Part shown: one piece after another, positions 15,133-22,630 of the stretch
Layout: every line of letters begins with the position of its first letter
How positions within the stretch are numbered: position 1 is the stretch's first letter
DNA from: a virus
Length of the DNA: 41,420 nucleotides
Direction: 5' to 3' (one strand)
Virus record (IMG/VR): IMGVR_UViG_3300023184_000249
Coordinates: 1 to 41,420 of that record
Position numbers and translations under genes: made by a program
Notes under the pieces: model-generated
Seen by the model: the letters and a program-made list of their open reading frames with translations, nothing else
What the model was told of the DNA's origin: nothing
Database searches by the model: none

Positions 15133-15900
15133 TTAGCCAATCACAAAGGTCAGCGGTTGTGATCCATCCACGTACATAACCAGTTCCTGGATCTTGGCAT
15201 CCATTTGAGTCTGGGCTTCGGCTTTGAGAGCCGCACCATTTAGAGTGCCGCCGCCTTGTGGTCCGGCAATGGTGCCAAACTTCTCACGTGCTTCACCAAT
15301 GATCATTTTGCAGGCCGCAACCATGTAGTCCCGAATCCATTGTTGAATTTGGTAATCACTCAACAATTGGATTTCGGGTTTGAGATTGTAGGTCCAAAGC
15401 AACACCACTTCGCCACCACCAGGGGGGCTACGGATCAGTTGCAATTTCTTGGTCACTGGATTCCAGGTGTAGTTTAGGTAGCCACCAAACATACGTGCGG
15501 CCAGTTCAACATATTGGCTGTAAAAATCATAAGTGGCCAAGCCACCTGCTTGGTTGAAGTTGATCAAGTACACGTTCATTTGTGCTTGACTGAACGGATC
15601 AAAGTTTGATCCAAAAGGTCCTGTAGCAATACCAAATGTGCGTCTAAATATCTGTCGCACACTCTGCACTTCTTGCGGCAAGGTATAGATGTTTACCTGG
15701 TTGACCAACTGCATGAAACTGTAACTTTCTTCATACGCATTGTTGGCTCGCTGTCTGTAAGTGCCAATGGTGCGCTGATAAGCGGCTTCGTAGTGTGCAG
15801 GATCCAGTTCAAGATCCACAATCTGATCGCCCAAGGTCAGGCGTACATAATCGTACAATTGGGATTTGAGTGTGGTTAAACTATCTTGGGTTTCTGACAT
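15133..15900 (-). CDS. gp13: Neck protein (gp13-like)
   Basis: This protein has 255 aa from the ATG at 15900, which has GAGGT upstream; a TTG four codons earlier is less likely. Typical segments are LTTLKSQLYDYVRLTLGDQ, the helix YEAAYQRTIGTYRQRANNAYE, INIYTL-type strand VNIYTLPQEVQSVRQIFRRT, and the C-terminal YQIQQWIRDYMVAACKMIIG helix. In T4, gp13 and gp14 seal the filled head and dock the tail. A late promoter lies 15 bases upstream. Its partner gp14 is about 2.5 kb away on the opposite strand, unlike the adjacent 13-14-15 order in T4. Confidence 0.75.
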   Translation of the reverse strand: MSETQDSLTTLKSQLYDYVRLTLGDQIVDLELDPAHYEAAYQRTIGTYRQRANNAYEESYSFMQLVNQVNIYTLPQEVQSVRQIFRRTFGIATGPFGSNFDPFSQAQMNVYLINFNQAGGLATYDFYSQYVELAARMFGGYLNYTWNPVTKKLQLIRSPPGGGEVVLLWTYNLKPEIQLLSDYQIQQWIRDYMVAACKMIIGEAREKFGTIAGPQGGGTLNGAALKAEAQTQMDAKIQELVMYVDGSQPLTFVIG

Positions 15901-15915
15901 TGGGTACCTCAATGG

Positions 15916-15923
15916 TATTTATC
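15916..15923 (-). promoter_or_regulatory. T4-type late promoter (GATAAATA) for gp13
   Basis: The minus strand reads GATAAATA, 15 bases upstream of the gp13 ATG at 15900, with GAGGT between them. Confidence 0.7.
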
Positions 15924-15949
15924 CAATGATGGCTGCATCAAACAATGCA

Positions 15950-17155
15950 TCAAAATTCCAATTTGAACACTGTTTTTAATTCATCTTGTATGTGTTTGGG
16001 CAAATAACCACAATCCTCTATAGAATCACACGGTGGCCACGAAGAGTCTTTAATAGTTTGATAATAAAATTGCCATGACAAATAATAAGGACTAATTCTT
16101 TTACACAAAAAATTGCCCAAGTCATTTACAATCCCATATTCAGTAAACAGGATTTTGATTAAGTTGCGGTAGTGATTTACCAATTTGTATAAAGTTTGGA
16201 CATTTTGCCTGACCAAATAATCTATCTCTTTTATTTGCGACATTGATGGATCAAAGTTTTTGACATTGTCCACTATGGCATCTAATCTTGTGGGCAAACA
16301 AGCAATATTGCAATATTCAGGAATAGAAAAATATTCATCAAACGTGTGAAATCCCATTTTATTCAAATGCTGTGTGTGCCCTTGTGATCCTGCTATCAGA
16401 AAAGGATGATGATTCAAAATTGCCCTGTAAATTTTTTCAGTGTTCCACGGAAGAGTATCATTGTGCGTTTCGGACACTATGCTGATATTGGTACTTGCAT
16501 ACATATTTGCGTCAAAAGGAAAACCCCCATAATGCCCATTGGTGGGAATTACTTGATCTGGCTGTCGTTTATACTCATTGAGAAACAATCCAAGATCATG
16601 TACATCAGTATCTTTTGATAGATATTTTTTGGAATCCTCCAAAGAAATATCATCATAAAATGACCAAATTGATCTATCAAAATTCAATAATCCTTGTTTA
16701 TAAAGTTTATACAATAATCCTATTCTGTGTGGTTTTTGTGATTTGCCCATCAAGAACAAAAATTTTTTATTATAATGATGCCAATCTGCATTGAGAATTT
16801 GAGTGGGCTTGTTGCATTCATCAAATGCCCGTAATAGGAAAAAATCAATAAATGTACAATTATCAAACTCAGACAAAATTGATTGTTTATCTAAACCAAC
16901 TATGAAATGAACTGGGATTCCGATGTCTTGACATTTTTTTTGAAAGTAACGAAAATTTTCAATGACTGTGGTTGATGTATTCTGTTCCCACAACACAGTT
17001 CCTATGATCAAGATATCTAATTTTTTAATATGTATTGATTTTTTTACCGACAGAAGTTGTGCATCTATTGTGGCATCCACCAGGCGGCGTTGATCAATGT
17101 TATGCAAATCAACAAACTGTAGATATTCTAAATCCACTGGATATGCATTTACCAT
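15950..17155 (-). CDS. Glycosyltransferase-like protein (fucosyltransferase-type C-terminal pattern), AT-rich insert
   Basis: This protein has 401 aa. The start at 17155 gives MVNAYPVDLEYLQF and overlaps the preceding stop by seven bases; a longer frame intrudes into the neighbour. A Rossmann-like strand LDILIIGTVLWEQ near residue 60 is followed by KFLFLMGKSQKPHRIGLL. A C-terminal motif ISIVSETHNDTLPWNTEKI then HPFLIAGSQGHTQHL resembles the nucleotide-sugar region of GT10-type and related phage glycosyltransferase-like proteins (E...T/NTEK, P-F-L-I-A-G). The gene is visibly richer in A and T than its neighbours, suggesting recent acquisition. Acceptor and donor are unknown. Confidence 0.6.
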   Translation of the reverse strand: MVNAYPVDLEYLQFVDLHNIDQRRLVDATIDAQLLSVKKSIHIKKLDILIIGTVLWEQNTSTTVIENFRYFQKKCQDIGIPVHFIVGLDKQSILSEFDNCTFIDFFLLRAFDECNKPTQILNADWHHYNKKFLFLMGKSQKPHRIGLLYKLYKQGLLNFDRSIWSFYDDISLEDSKKYLSKDTDVHDLGLFLNEYKRQPDQVIPTNGHYGGFPFDANMYASTNISIVSETHNDTLPWNTEKIYRAILNHHPFLIAGSQGHTQHLNKMGFHTFDEYFSIPEYCNIACLPTRLDAIVDNVKNFDPSMSQIKEIDYLVRQNVQTLYKLVNHYRNLIKILFTEYGIVNDLGNFLCKRISPYYLSWQFYYQTIKDSSWPPCDSIEDCGYLPKHIQDELKTVFKLEF

Positions 17156-18285
17156 GATTTTAGAATGATCAAGTTTTCGGTCCCGCGTCCGTTCCAAGCA
17201 GTTTCTGTGGCCTTGATGTCTTTGAATATCTTGCGGGCGGCTGGCTTGCCCGCGGCCTGTACCGCCTTCACAACATCCCCAGGTTTGCGCAGAGTTTTTT
17301 GCTGTGTTTCCACGGTGCTGAATCCAATGATTGAGTTGTTTTTGACAGTAAACGCCTGTGTGTGGCTGTCTGCCACAAGGTGGATCAACTTGCGTTTTTT
17401 AGTGTCATACAACCAGGCTTCGGCCCGGTCTACTAGACTAGCGGCTGGCAATGATTTAAGTTTGAGTTCAGCAAACTCTGCCATGATCTTAAACTTGGCC
17501 GCACGTTTTTCTGGTGGCACTGCTTTGACTTTTCTTGGTTTGCGTTCCACTTTCTTGATCTGTACATAAGCACCACAGTCGTTGATCACTGCTTCGCAGA
17601 ACTTGATACAATTACGCAATTGAATTTTTGTCAAGAAACTGTAGGCTTCTACCAGTTGCGAATCCCGGCCATCAACAGCCTGTTCAAATTCTTCAAGCCT
17701 GGCTTTCCAGTGGTGACTGATAACACTGATCATTTGCGGTGCTACATTCATGCCACGAATCACCATAATAGGTTTGAAGTCTGCCGACATTTTTGCGCCT
17801 GATGTGACAAACTCATCAAACATGGCCTCCAGTTCTGCACTGCATTCGCTGACTTTTTCACGAAGACGATCTTGTATATTGGGACGGGCAGGCTCATCGT
17901 CTGGTGTTGGTGCTTCTGCCCGAATTTCTTGTTTGACAGCCACAAGTTCTGCAATCAGGTTGTCCAATTGTATTTGTTCATGATCGCTCAATTGCAAGCC
18001 CATCATGCTCATACGGCATAGCCAACCTGTGGTCAGTCGCATTTGGCTGTCTGGAAGAGTACGAATTTGTCGTGCCTCCTTGCTTTTTTCATGCTGGTCC
18101 AAATAAGCCACCACAAAGTCTTTGGCTTCTTTTTTGCCATAAAAATAATTGTACCAACCAAACGCATTGCTTAAAGCACTGATCCGCCCTTCTGTGGGCT
18201 GGACTCGCCAGGTGGGCTCTAAACCCACATATTTGGTATCAGGGCTACGAGGGTTCAAGGGTTTAAGTGTGGCAGTGGCTTTCAT
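17149..18285 (-). CDS. Conserved phage protein of unknown function, sigma70-promoted
   Basis: This protein has 378 aa. The ATG at 18285 is preceded by GGAGGACCC, a near-perfect ribosome-binding site. An in-frame start at 18357 would lie upstream of the predicted promoter, so it is rejected. It is a mixed, mostly helical, Lys/Arg-rich protein: GWYNYFYGKKEAKDFVVAYL near residue 45, a long helical middle, KKVERKPRKVKAVPPEKRAAK near residue 250, and a C-terminal RPFQ-like Lys-rich region ending in GRGTENLIILKSW. No catalytic motif is recognised. The strong host-type promoter suggests early expression, unlike the surrounding virion genes. Confidence 0.7.
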   Translation of the reverse strand: MKATATLKPLNPRSPDTKYVGLEPTWRVQPTEGRISALSNAFGWYNYFYGKKEAKDFVVAYLDQHEKSKEARQIRTLPDSQMRLTTGWLCRMSMMGLQLSDHEQIQLDNLIAELVAVKQEIRAEAPTPDDEPARPNIQDRLREKVSECSAELEAMFDEFVTSGAKMSADFKPIMVIRGMNVAPQMISVISHHWKARLEEFEQAVDGRDSQLVEAYSFLTKIQLRNCIKFCEAVINDCGAYVQIKKVERKPRKVKAVPPEKRAAKFKIMAEFAELKLKSLPAASLVDRAEAWLYDTKKRKLIHLVADSHTQAFTVKNNSIIGFSTVETQQKTLRKPGDVVKAVQAAGKPAARKIFKDIKATETAWNGRGTENLIILKSW

Positions 18286-18307
18286 GGGTCCTCCAAAGTA
18301 TGCTGTA

Positions 18308-18336
18308 ATTATAGCATCAACTGGTTTTTTGGTCAA
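18308..18336 (-). promoter_or_regulatory. Sigma70-type promoter (TTGACC - 17 - TATAAT)
   Basis: On the minus strand TTGACC (18331-18336) and TATAAT (18308-18313) are separated by 17 bases, with TGC just before the -10 box. It lies upstream of the GGAGG site and ATG at 18285. It faces away from the late promoter of gp14 in the same divergent gap. Confidence 0.85.
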
Positions 18337-18354
18337 GTAAACAAAAGTATTACC

Positions 18355-18362
18355 CATAAATA
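18355..18362 (+). promoter_or_regulatory. T4-type late promoter (CATAAATA) for gp14-gp15-Nudix
   Basis: CATAAATA ends seven bases before the gp14 ATG at 18370, so the predicted leader is only about two bases. No ribosome-binding site is visible between them. Confidence 0.65.
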
Positions 18363-18369
18363 CTAGACT

Positions 18370-19743
18370 ATGCCGCGACTAAGTTTATACAGGCCCAACA
18401 GAACAGCCGACTACCAATTTTTCGATAGAACAATATCGGAGATGTATCAGGTGGGCGGCGTGGACATGTATTTGCACAAATACCTGGGCCCACTGACCAA
18501 CGACAATACCGGGGACAATGATGCTACCCTGCCCAAGTACTCAGAATCAAATCCACTTTTTATTGAAGATTTGTTATTGTTAGAAAATCGAGACCGCAAG
18601 TATGACCCGGACATCTACGTCATGCGTGGCGTATACAACACACAAGACATTGATTTTGATCTCACACAATTTGGCTTGTTCTTGAACAATGATACCATAT
18701 TCATAACATTTCACTACAACAACATGATTGACACCATTGGTCGCAAACTCATGAGTGGTGATGTGCTGGAACTGCCCAACCTGCGTGACTACAACCCACT
18801 CAACGAAACTATTCCTCGAGCCTTGCCCAAGTTCTATGTAATTCAGGATGCGGCATTTGCGTCTGAAGGTTTTAGCCAAACTTGGTTACCTCACTTGTGG
18901 CGAGTTAAATGCACACCCATGGTCAATGCTCAAGAATTCAATGAGATTACCAAGGAACCTTTTGAACCCATCAACATTTGGGACAACGGAAACTTTTATC
19001 CAGGTGGTACCACTGTGCTCTACGGCGACAAATATTATATCAGTACTCGAAATGTGCCTCCTGGTACGGATATTACAAATACCCAATATTGGCAAGAAAA
19101 ATCCAACCCTGCTACACTAGCAGACCGGATGAGTACCAGACCCAAGGACTTGGAAATCAATGACGCTATATTGATTCAAGCCGAAGCAGAGATACCCAAG
19201 TCCGGTTTTGATGTTGTGAAATTTTATATTGTGGCCACCAATCCTGATGGTACCCCTGCCAATCCCTCCACGGCCACTTATACCGCAGACTATACCTTAA
19301 CCGATGCATCAAGAACAGTGGCCAACGAAGGCAATTCTCCACGCGGAGATGGATATACCGCAGGTTATCTCACAGGCGATGGTCGCGCACCCAATGGTTT
19401 GCCCGTCACTGCCGGTGTGAATTTTCCTGTGAATCCCATTGCTGGACAGTATGCATTGAGACTGGATTACTTTCCCAATCGACTATTTCGCTACAATGGC
19501 AGATCTTGGGTCAAGATTGAAAGCGATGTACGCACACAACTCACACCTGGATCCACCAACAATACTTTACGGTCGAGTTTTGTCAACAATACATACACTA
19601 CGCCGACCACAGACATGGGCAACATTCCAAGTCGCCAAAGTTTGAGTCAGGCCCTGCAACCCAATTTGAGCAACGGTGACGATGGTGGCAACAAGCCAGC
19701 CAATCCCTATCCTCCAACTCAACCCTATCAACCGTCCAGTTAA
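18370..19743 (+). CDS. gp14: Neck protein (gp14-like) with C-terminal extension
   Basis: This protein has 457 aa against 256 aa for T4 gp14. The N-terminal part follows the family pattern: a helix with TISEMYQVGGVDMYLHKYL, FIEDLLLLENRDRKYDP, then SGDVLELPNLRDYNPL and LPKFYVIQDAAFASEGFS followed by WLPHLWRVKC. This corresponds to the E-G-D-x-I/L-Y-F-P ... F-x-I-x-x-V region of gp14. Near residues 200-245 a small Trp/Tyr module (GGTTVLYGDKYYISTRN ... YWQEKS) resembles carbohydrate-binding family 5/12 repeats. The C-terminus is Pro/Asn-rich. It joins head and tail with gp13. It is followed three bases later by gp15. Confidence 0.7.
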   Translation: MPRLSLYRPNRTADYQFFDRTISEMYQVGGVDMYLHKYLGPLTNDNTGDNDATLPKYSESNPLFIEDLLLLENRDRKYDPDIYVMRGVYNTQDIDFDLTQFGLFLNNDTIFITFHYNNMIDTIGRKLMSGDVLELPNLRDYNPLNETIPRALPKFYVIQDAAFASEGFSQTWLPHLWRVKCTPMVNAQEFNEITKEPFEPINIWDNGNFYPGGTTVLYGDKYYISTRNVPPGTDITNTQYWQEKSNPATLADRMSTRPKDLEINDAILIQAEAEIPKSGFDVVKFYIVATNPDGTPANPSTATYTADYTLTDASRTVANEGNSPRGDGYTAGYLTGDGRAPNGLPVTAGVNFPVNPIAGQYALRLDYFPNRLFRYNGRSWVKIESDVRTQLTPGSTNNTLRSSFVNNTYTTPTTDMGNIPSRQSLSQALQPNLSNGDDGGNKPANPYPPTQPYQPSS

Positions 19744-19746
19744 TCT

Positions 19747-21150
19747 ATGCAACAATATTTTTTCGACGAACAGTTACGCAGATATCTGCTACAGTTCACA
19801 CGCATGGTCAGTTTGTTTCAAGTGGAGTATGGCCGCAACGAGCAAGGAACTACAGACTTGATCCGCGTTCCTGTGCGTTATGGCGATGCTACTCGTCAGG
19901 CCGCCACAATCATGCAACAAAACTCAGCCAATGCCTTGCCATCAACTCCGCTGATGACTTTTTACATAACTGCACTTGATTATGATCGTCCCAGAATGCA
20001 AGAGCCGTATCATGTGAACAAAATGCAGGTTCGTCAACGCACTTATGATGCTGCCACAGACTCCTACGAAACCACACAAGGCAATGCATTCACAATCGAA
20101 CGCTTGATGCCTGTGCCATATCGTATGACCATAAACTTGGACATCTGGACATCAAACACCAACCAAAAAATGCAGTTGTTTGAGCAGATTGCCACCTTGT
20201 TCAATCCTAGTTTGGAAATTCAAAGTTCAGAAAACTATATCGACTGGACCAGTTTGAGTGTGGTAGATTTGGAAAAAGTCAACTGGACATCAAGAACCAT
20301 ACCTGTAGGCACAGAAAATCCCATAGATATCATGACCATAACATTTGGTATCCCTATTTGGATCAGTTCACCTGCCAAGGTCAAGAAACTGGGCGTGGTC
20401 GAACGTGTGATTGCATCAATATTTGATGCCAATGGTGATGCTGCCAATGCCATATTAGACAACGATCTGCTGTTGGGAACACGCCTCAAAGTCACGCCTT
20501 GGAACTATCAAGTGGTGTTGTTGGATGGCCAACTGCAAATTTTACAGCCAGCAGAAGTGGTAGTGCCCAACAGATTGAGTTTGTCACCTTTCACATTCCC
20601 CATTGTTGAAGATCCCCAGATAACTTGGCCTGCTGTGATTGAAGCATATGGTGTGCTTAGACCCGGGGTTAGTTATATTACCCTAGATAATCCTTGGAAT
20701 CCAGATTCCAGCATTGTGGGGACTATTACACTTAATCCTGCCGATGATCGACTGCTGATATTCAACATTGATCCTGACACTGCTCCACAGAATACATTGT
20801 TGCCTGTAGACTCAGTAATCAATCCTTTGCTGTCTGGTCCTGGTGATGGACTTGACAGCAGTCTGTTGGGTCAAAGATACCTGTTGACCGAAGCAACAGG
20901 CAATTCCTCAAACAGTCAAAATCCCAGTGCATGGTTGGGCACCGGAGGACAGCCCTTGTTGGCCAACGCCAATGACATTATTGAATTTGATGGCGTACGA
21001 TGGATCATAGCATTCAACAGTGTGACAGACACAGAAGTGCAATACGTGACCAATCTGACCACTGGTATACAGTACAAGTGGACTGGAGATGCCTGGGTTA
21101 AAAGTATTGATGGCTTGTATGCTGGGGGCTCGTGGAACCTCATATTATAA
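19747..21150 (+). CDS. gp15: Tail completion / sheath stabiliser protein (gp15-like)
   Basis: This protein has 467 aa against 272 aa for T4 gp15. The N-terminus matches the family closely: QQYFFDEQLRRYLLQFTRMV corresponds to the YFYNSSFRRYATLMGDLF region of T4, followed by LIRVPVRYGDATRQAATIMQ. Later PVPYRMTINLDIWTSNTNQK, MQLFEQIATLFNPSLEIQ and PIDIMTITFGIPIWISSP complete the domain. T4 gp15 caps the sheath and tube before head joining. An extra C-terminal 200 residues end in a Trp-rich WTGDAWVKSIDGLYAGGSW segment. The start is three bases after gp14, so the genes are co-transcribed. Confidence 0.8.
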   Translation: MQQYFFDEQLRRYLLQFTRMVSLFQVEYGRNEQGTTDLIRVPVRYGDATRQAATIMQQNSANALPSTPLMTFYITALDYDRPRMQEPYHVNKMQVRQRTYDAATDSYETTQGNAFTIERLMPVPYRMTINLDIWTSNTNQKMQLFEQIATLFNPSLEIQSSENYIDWTSLSVVDLEKVNWTSRTIPVGTENPIDIMTITFGIPIWISSPAKVKKLGVVERVIASIFDANGDAANAILDNDLLLGTRLKVTPWNYQVVLLDGQLQILQPAEVVVPNRLSLSPFTFPIVEDPQITWPAVIEAYGVLRPGVSYITLDNPWNPDSSIVGTITLNPADDRLLIFNIDPDTAPQNTLLPVDSVINPLLSGPGDGLDSSLLGQRYLLTEATGNSSNSQNPSAWLGTGGQPLLANANDIIEFDGVRWIIAFNSVTDTEVQYVTNLTTGIQYKWTGDAWVKSIDGLYAGGSWNLIL

Positions 21151-21560
21151 AGGCTGTTGGTGTTTGGTTCTATTGCGCCAGAACACAACGCTATCTGTAT
21201 CTCTTAAGAAACGACACCAAGTATCCCGACACCTGGGGTCTGGCTGGGGGCAAGGTAGAGTCAGGAGAAAGTTTGCTGGCCGCAGTTGAGCGTGAATGCA
21301 CCGAAGAACTGGGTTCAGTACCTGACTACGAAAGACTCATACCCATAGAAAAATTCACATCACCTGACGGTGCATTTGAATATCATACTTTTTGGTGCAG
21401 AGTGGAATATGAGTTTGTGCCTGATCTAAATCATGAACACACTGGCTATGCCTGGATTGAATCTGGACGTTGGCCAAGACCTTTGCATCCTGGTTTATGG
21501 AACACTGTGAATTTGGATGCTGTACAACAAAAACTTCAGCAGGTAGAACACTCTTTATAG
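21132..21560 (+). CDS. Nudix hydrolase
   Basis: This protein has 142 aa from a GTG at 21132, overlapping the gp15 end by 19 bases; no better start is visible in frame before IIKAVGVWFYCARTQRYLYL. The Nudix box is clear: GKVESGE then SLLAAVE and RECTEELG, matching G-x5-E-x7-R-E-U-x-E-E-x-G. The family hydrolyses nucleoside diphosphates linked to another moiety, such as oxidised nucleotides, sugar nucleotides or NAD-type molecules. The substrate is unknown. It is the last gene of the plus-strand gp14-gp15 operon and converges with a fibre gene, overlapping it by six bases. Confidence 0.9.
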   Translation: MEPHIIKAVGVWFYCARTQRYLYLLRNDTKYPDTWGLAGGKVESGESLLAAVERECTEELGSVPDYERLIPIEKFTSPDGAFEYHTFWCRVEYEFVPDLNHEHTGYAWIESGRWPRPLHPGLWNTVNLDAVQQKLQQVEHSL

Positions 21561-22604
21561 TCTACCAACCACAACTTCGATTGTGCCCACATCTGAGCCT
21601 GAATAACTTTCTACTGCCTTGCCAATGATCACGCCGGGTTGATACTGTGACATGTCTAGGCGTTCGGCAACACCAGCACGATTGCTTGACACCACACGAT
21701 CACCTGCTGAGATTGGTCCAATTACACGACACGGCACACGGCCAATCAAGCCAACTTCCACAGTGAATTCTGATTGCAAGCCTGAATTCATAACGTGTGC
21801 TGGGTGCGTAGATACTACACCTGCTATCTTGGTGTCGTGACTCACAGTGCTCATTGTAACCTCTTGGTTGCCACCAAACACCAGCACAGTACCCGGAGGA
21901 TAGGGTGCATCACTTTTGTAAACCTCAGCCAAGTCAGCATACAGTGCAGTGGTGGCTTGAGCAAACAGTCTATTGAAATAGTTGCTGGCATTGCCAATAT
22001 TGGCTGTGGCATTGGCTGTACTGGTTTGTATGTTACCAGAAACAATCAGTACGCCACTGCCTGCGGCGGCTGTGCCATTGATGATCACGTTGGCATGGAC
22101 AGCGTTGCCTGTTGAACTCATTAATCCAGCAGTTAGAATGTTACCACCAATCACGTTGGCAGTTACACTGAGAATACCTGCAGGTATGTTGGTTTGTCCA
22201 GTCCCGTTTGGATTCAAATTAATGTTGCCATTACTGCTGGTATTGATCCAAAGTGCGCCACTGTCAACAATGTTACCGGTTAAACTATGATCGCCACCTG
22301 TTATAAGAGCGCCGGTTGCTGATATTAATCCGCCAGTTAGCAGATTACCACCGGTTACGTTGGCTGTGACTGAAACTACTGAACCCAAATGACTTGATCC
22401 TGTCACTGTACCAGTTGCGCTTATCAATCCTGCTGTGAGCAAATTACCAACAGTGGCATTTCCAGACACTGTGATAGCAGACGGGGCAATAGTACCAATA
22501 ATGTTTCCGCCATAGATGTTGCCAGTAGCAGAAATAATACCGCCGCTGGATATAATATTGCCTGTTGCTGATATTCCTGTTGTGCCGTCTAGTGATAATG
22601 ACAT
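21555..22604 (-). CDS. Short repetitive tail-fibre-like protein with conserved C-terminal domain
   Basis: This protein has 349 aa. It starts MSLSLDGTTGISATGN and runs through about ten fibre repeats (NVTGGNLLTGGLISATG type). From about residue 210 it has a non-repetitive C-terminal domain: YFNRLFAQATTALYADLAEV, YPPGTVLVFGGNQEVTMS, AGVVSTHPAHVMNSGLQ, ISAGDRVVSSNRAGVAE and VIIGKAVESYSGSDVGTIEV. The same domain ends the 1916-aa fibre. It probably forms a trimeric fibre or accessory spike. A late promoter and AGGAA precede the ATG at 22604. It could be an independent short fibre or a unit that adds to the neighbouring 1386-aa protein, which lacks this domain. Confidence 0.75.
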   Translation of the reverse strand: MSLSLDGTTGISATGNIISSGGIISATGNIYGGNIIGTIAPSAITVSGNATVGNLLTAGLISATGTVTGSSHLGSVVSVTANVTGGNLLTGGLISATGALITGGDHSLTGNIVDSGALWINTSSNGNINLNPNGTGQTNIPAGILSVTANVIGGNILTAGLMSSTGNAVHANVIINGTAAAGSGVLIVSGNIQTSTANATANIGNASNYFNRLFAQATTALYADLAEVYKSDAPYPPGTVLVFGGNQEVTMSTVSHDTKIAGVVSTHPAHVMNSGLQSEFTVEVGLIGRVPCRVIGPISAGDRVVSSNRAGVAERLDMSQYQPGVIIGKAVESYSGSDVGTIEVVVGRL

Positions 22605-22622
22605 AAACTCTATTCCTGATTG

Positions 22623-22630
22623 TATTTATG
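22623..22630 (-). promoter_or_regulatory. T4-type late promoter (CATAAATA) for the 349-aa fibre gene
   Basis: The minus strand reads CATAAATA, 18 bases before the ATG at 22604 and overlapping the 3' end of the 1386-aa fibre gene. Confidence 0.65.

Noticed and set aside
17165-17569. Plus-strand open frame of 134 codons
   Set aside because: It lies entirely inside the 378-aa gene, which has a sigma70 promoter and a GGAGG site. The antisense frame has neither.
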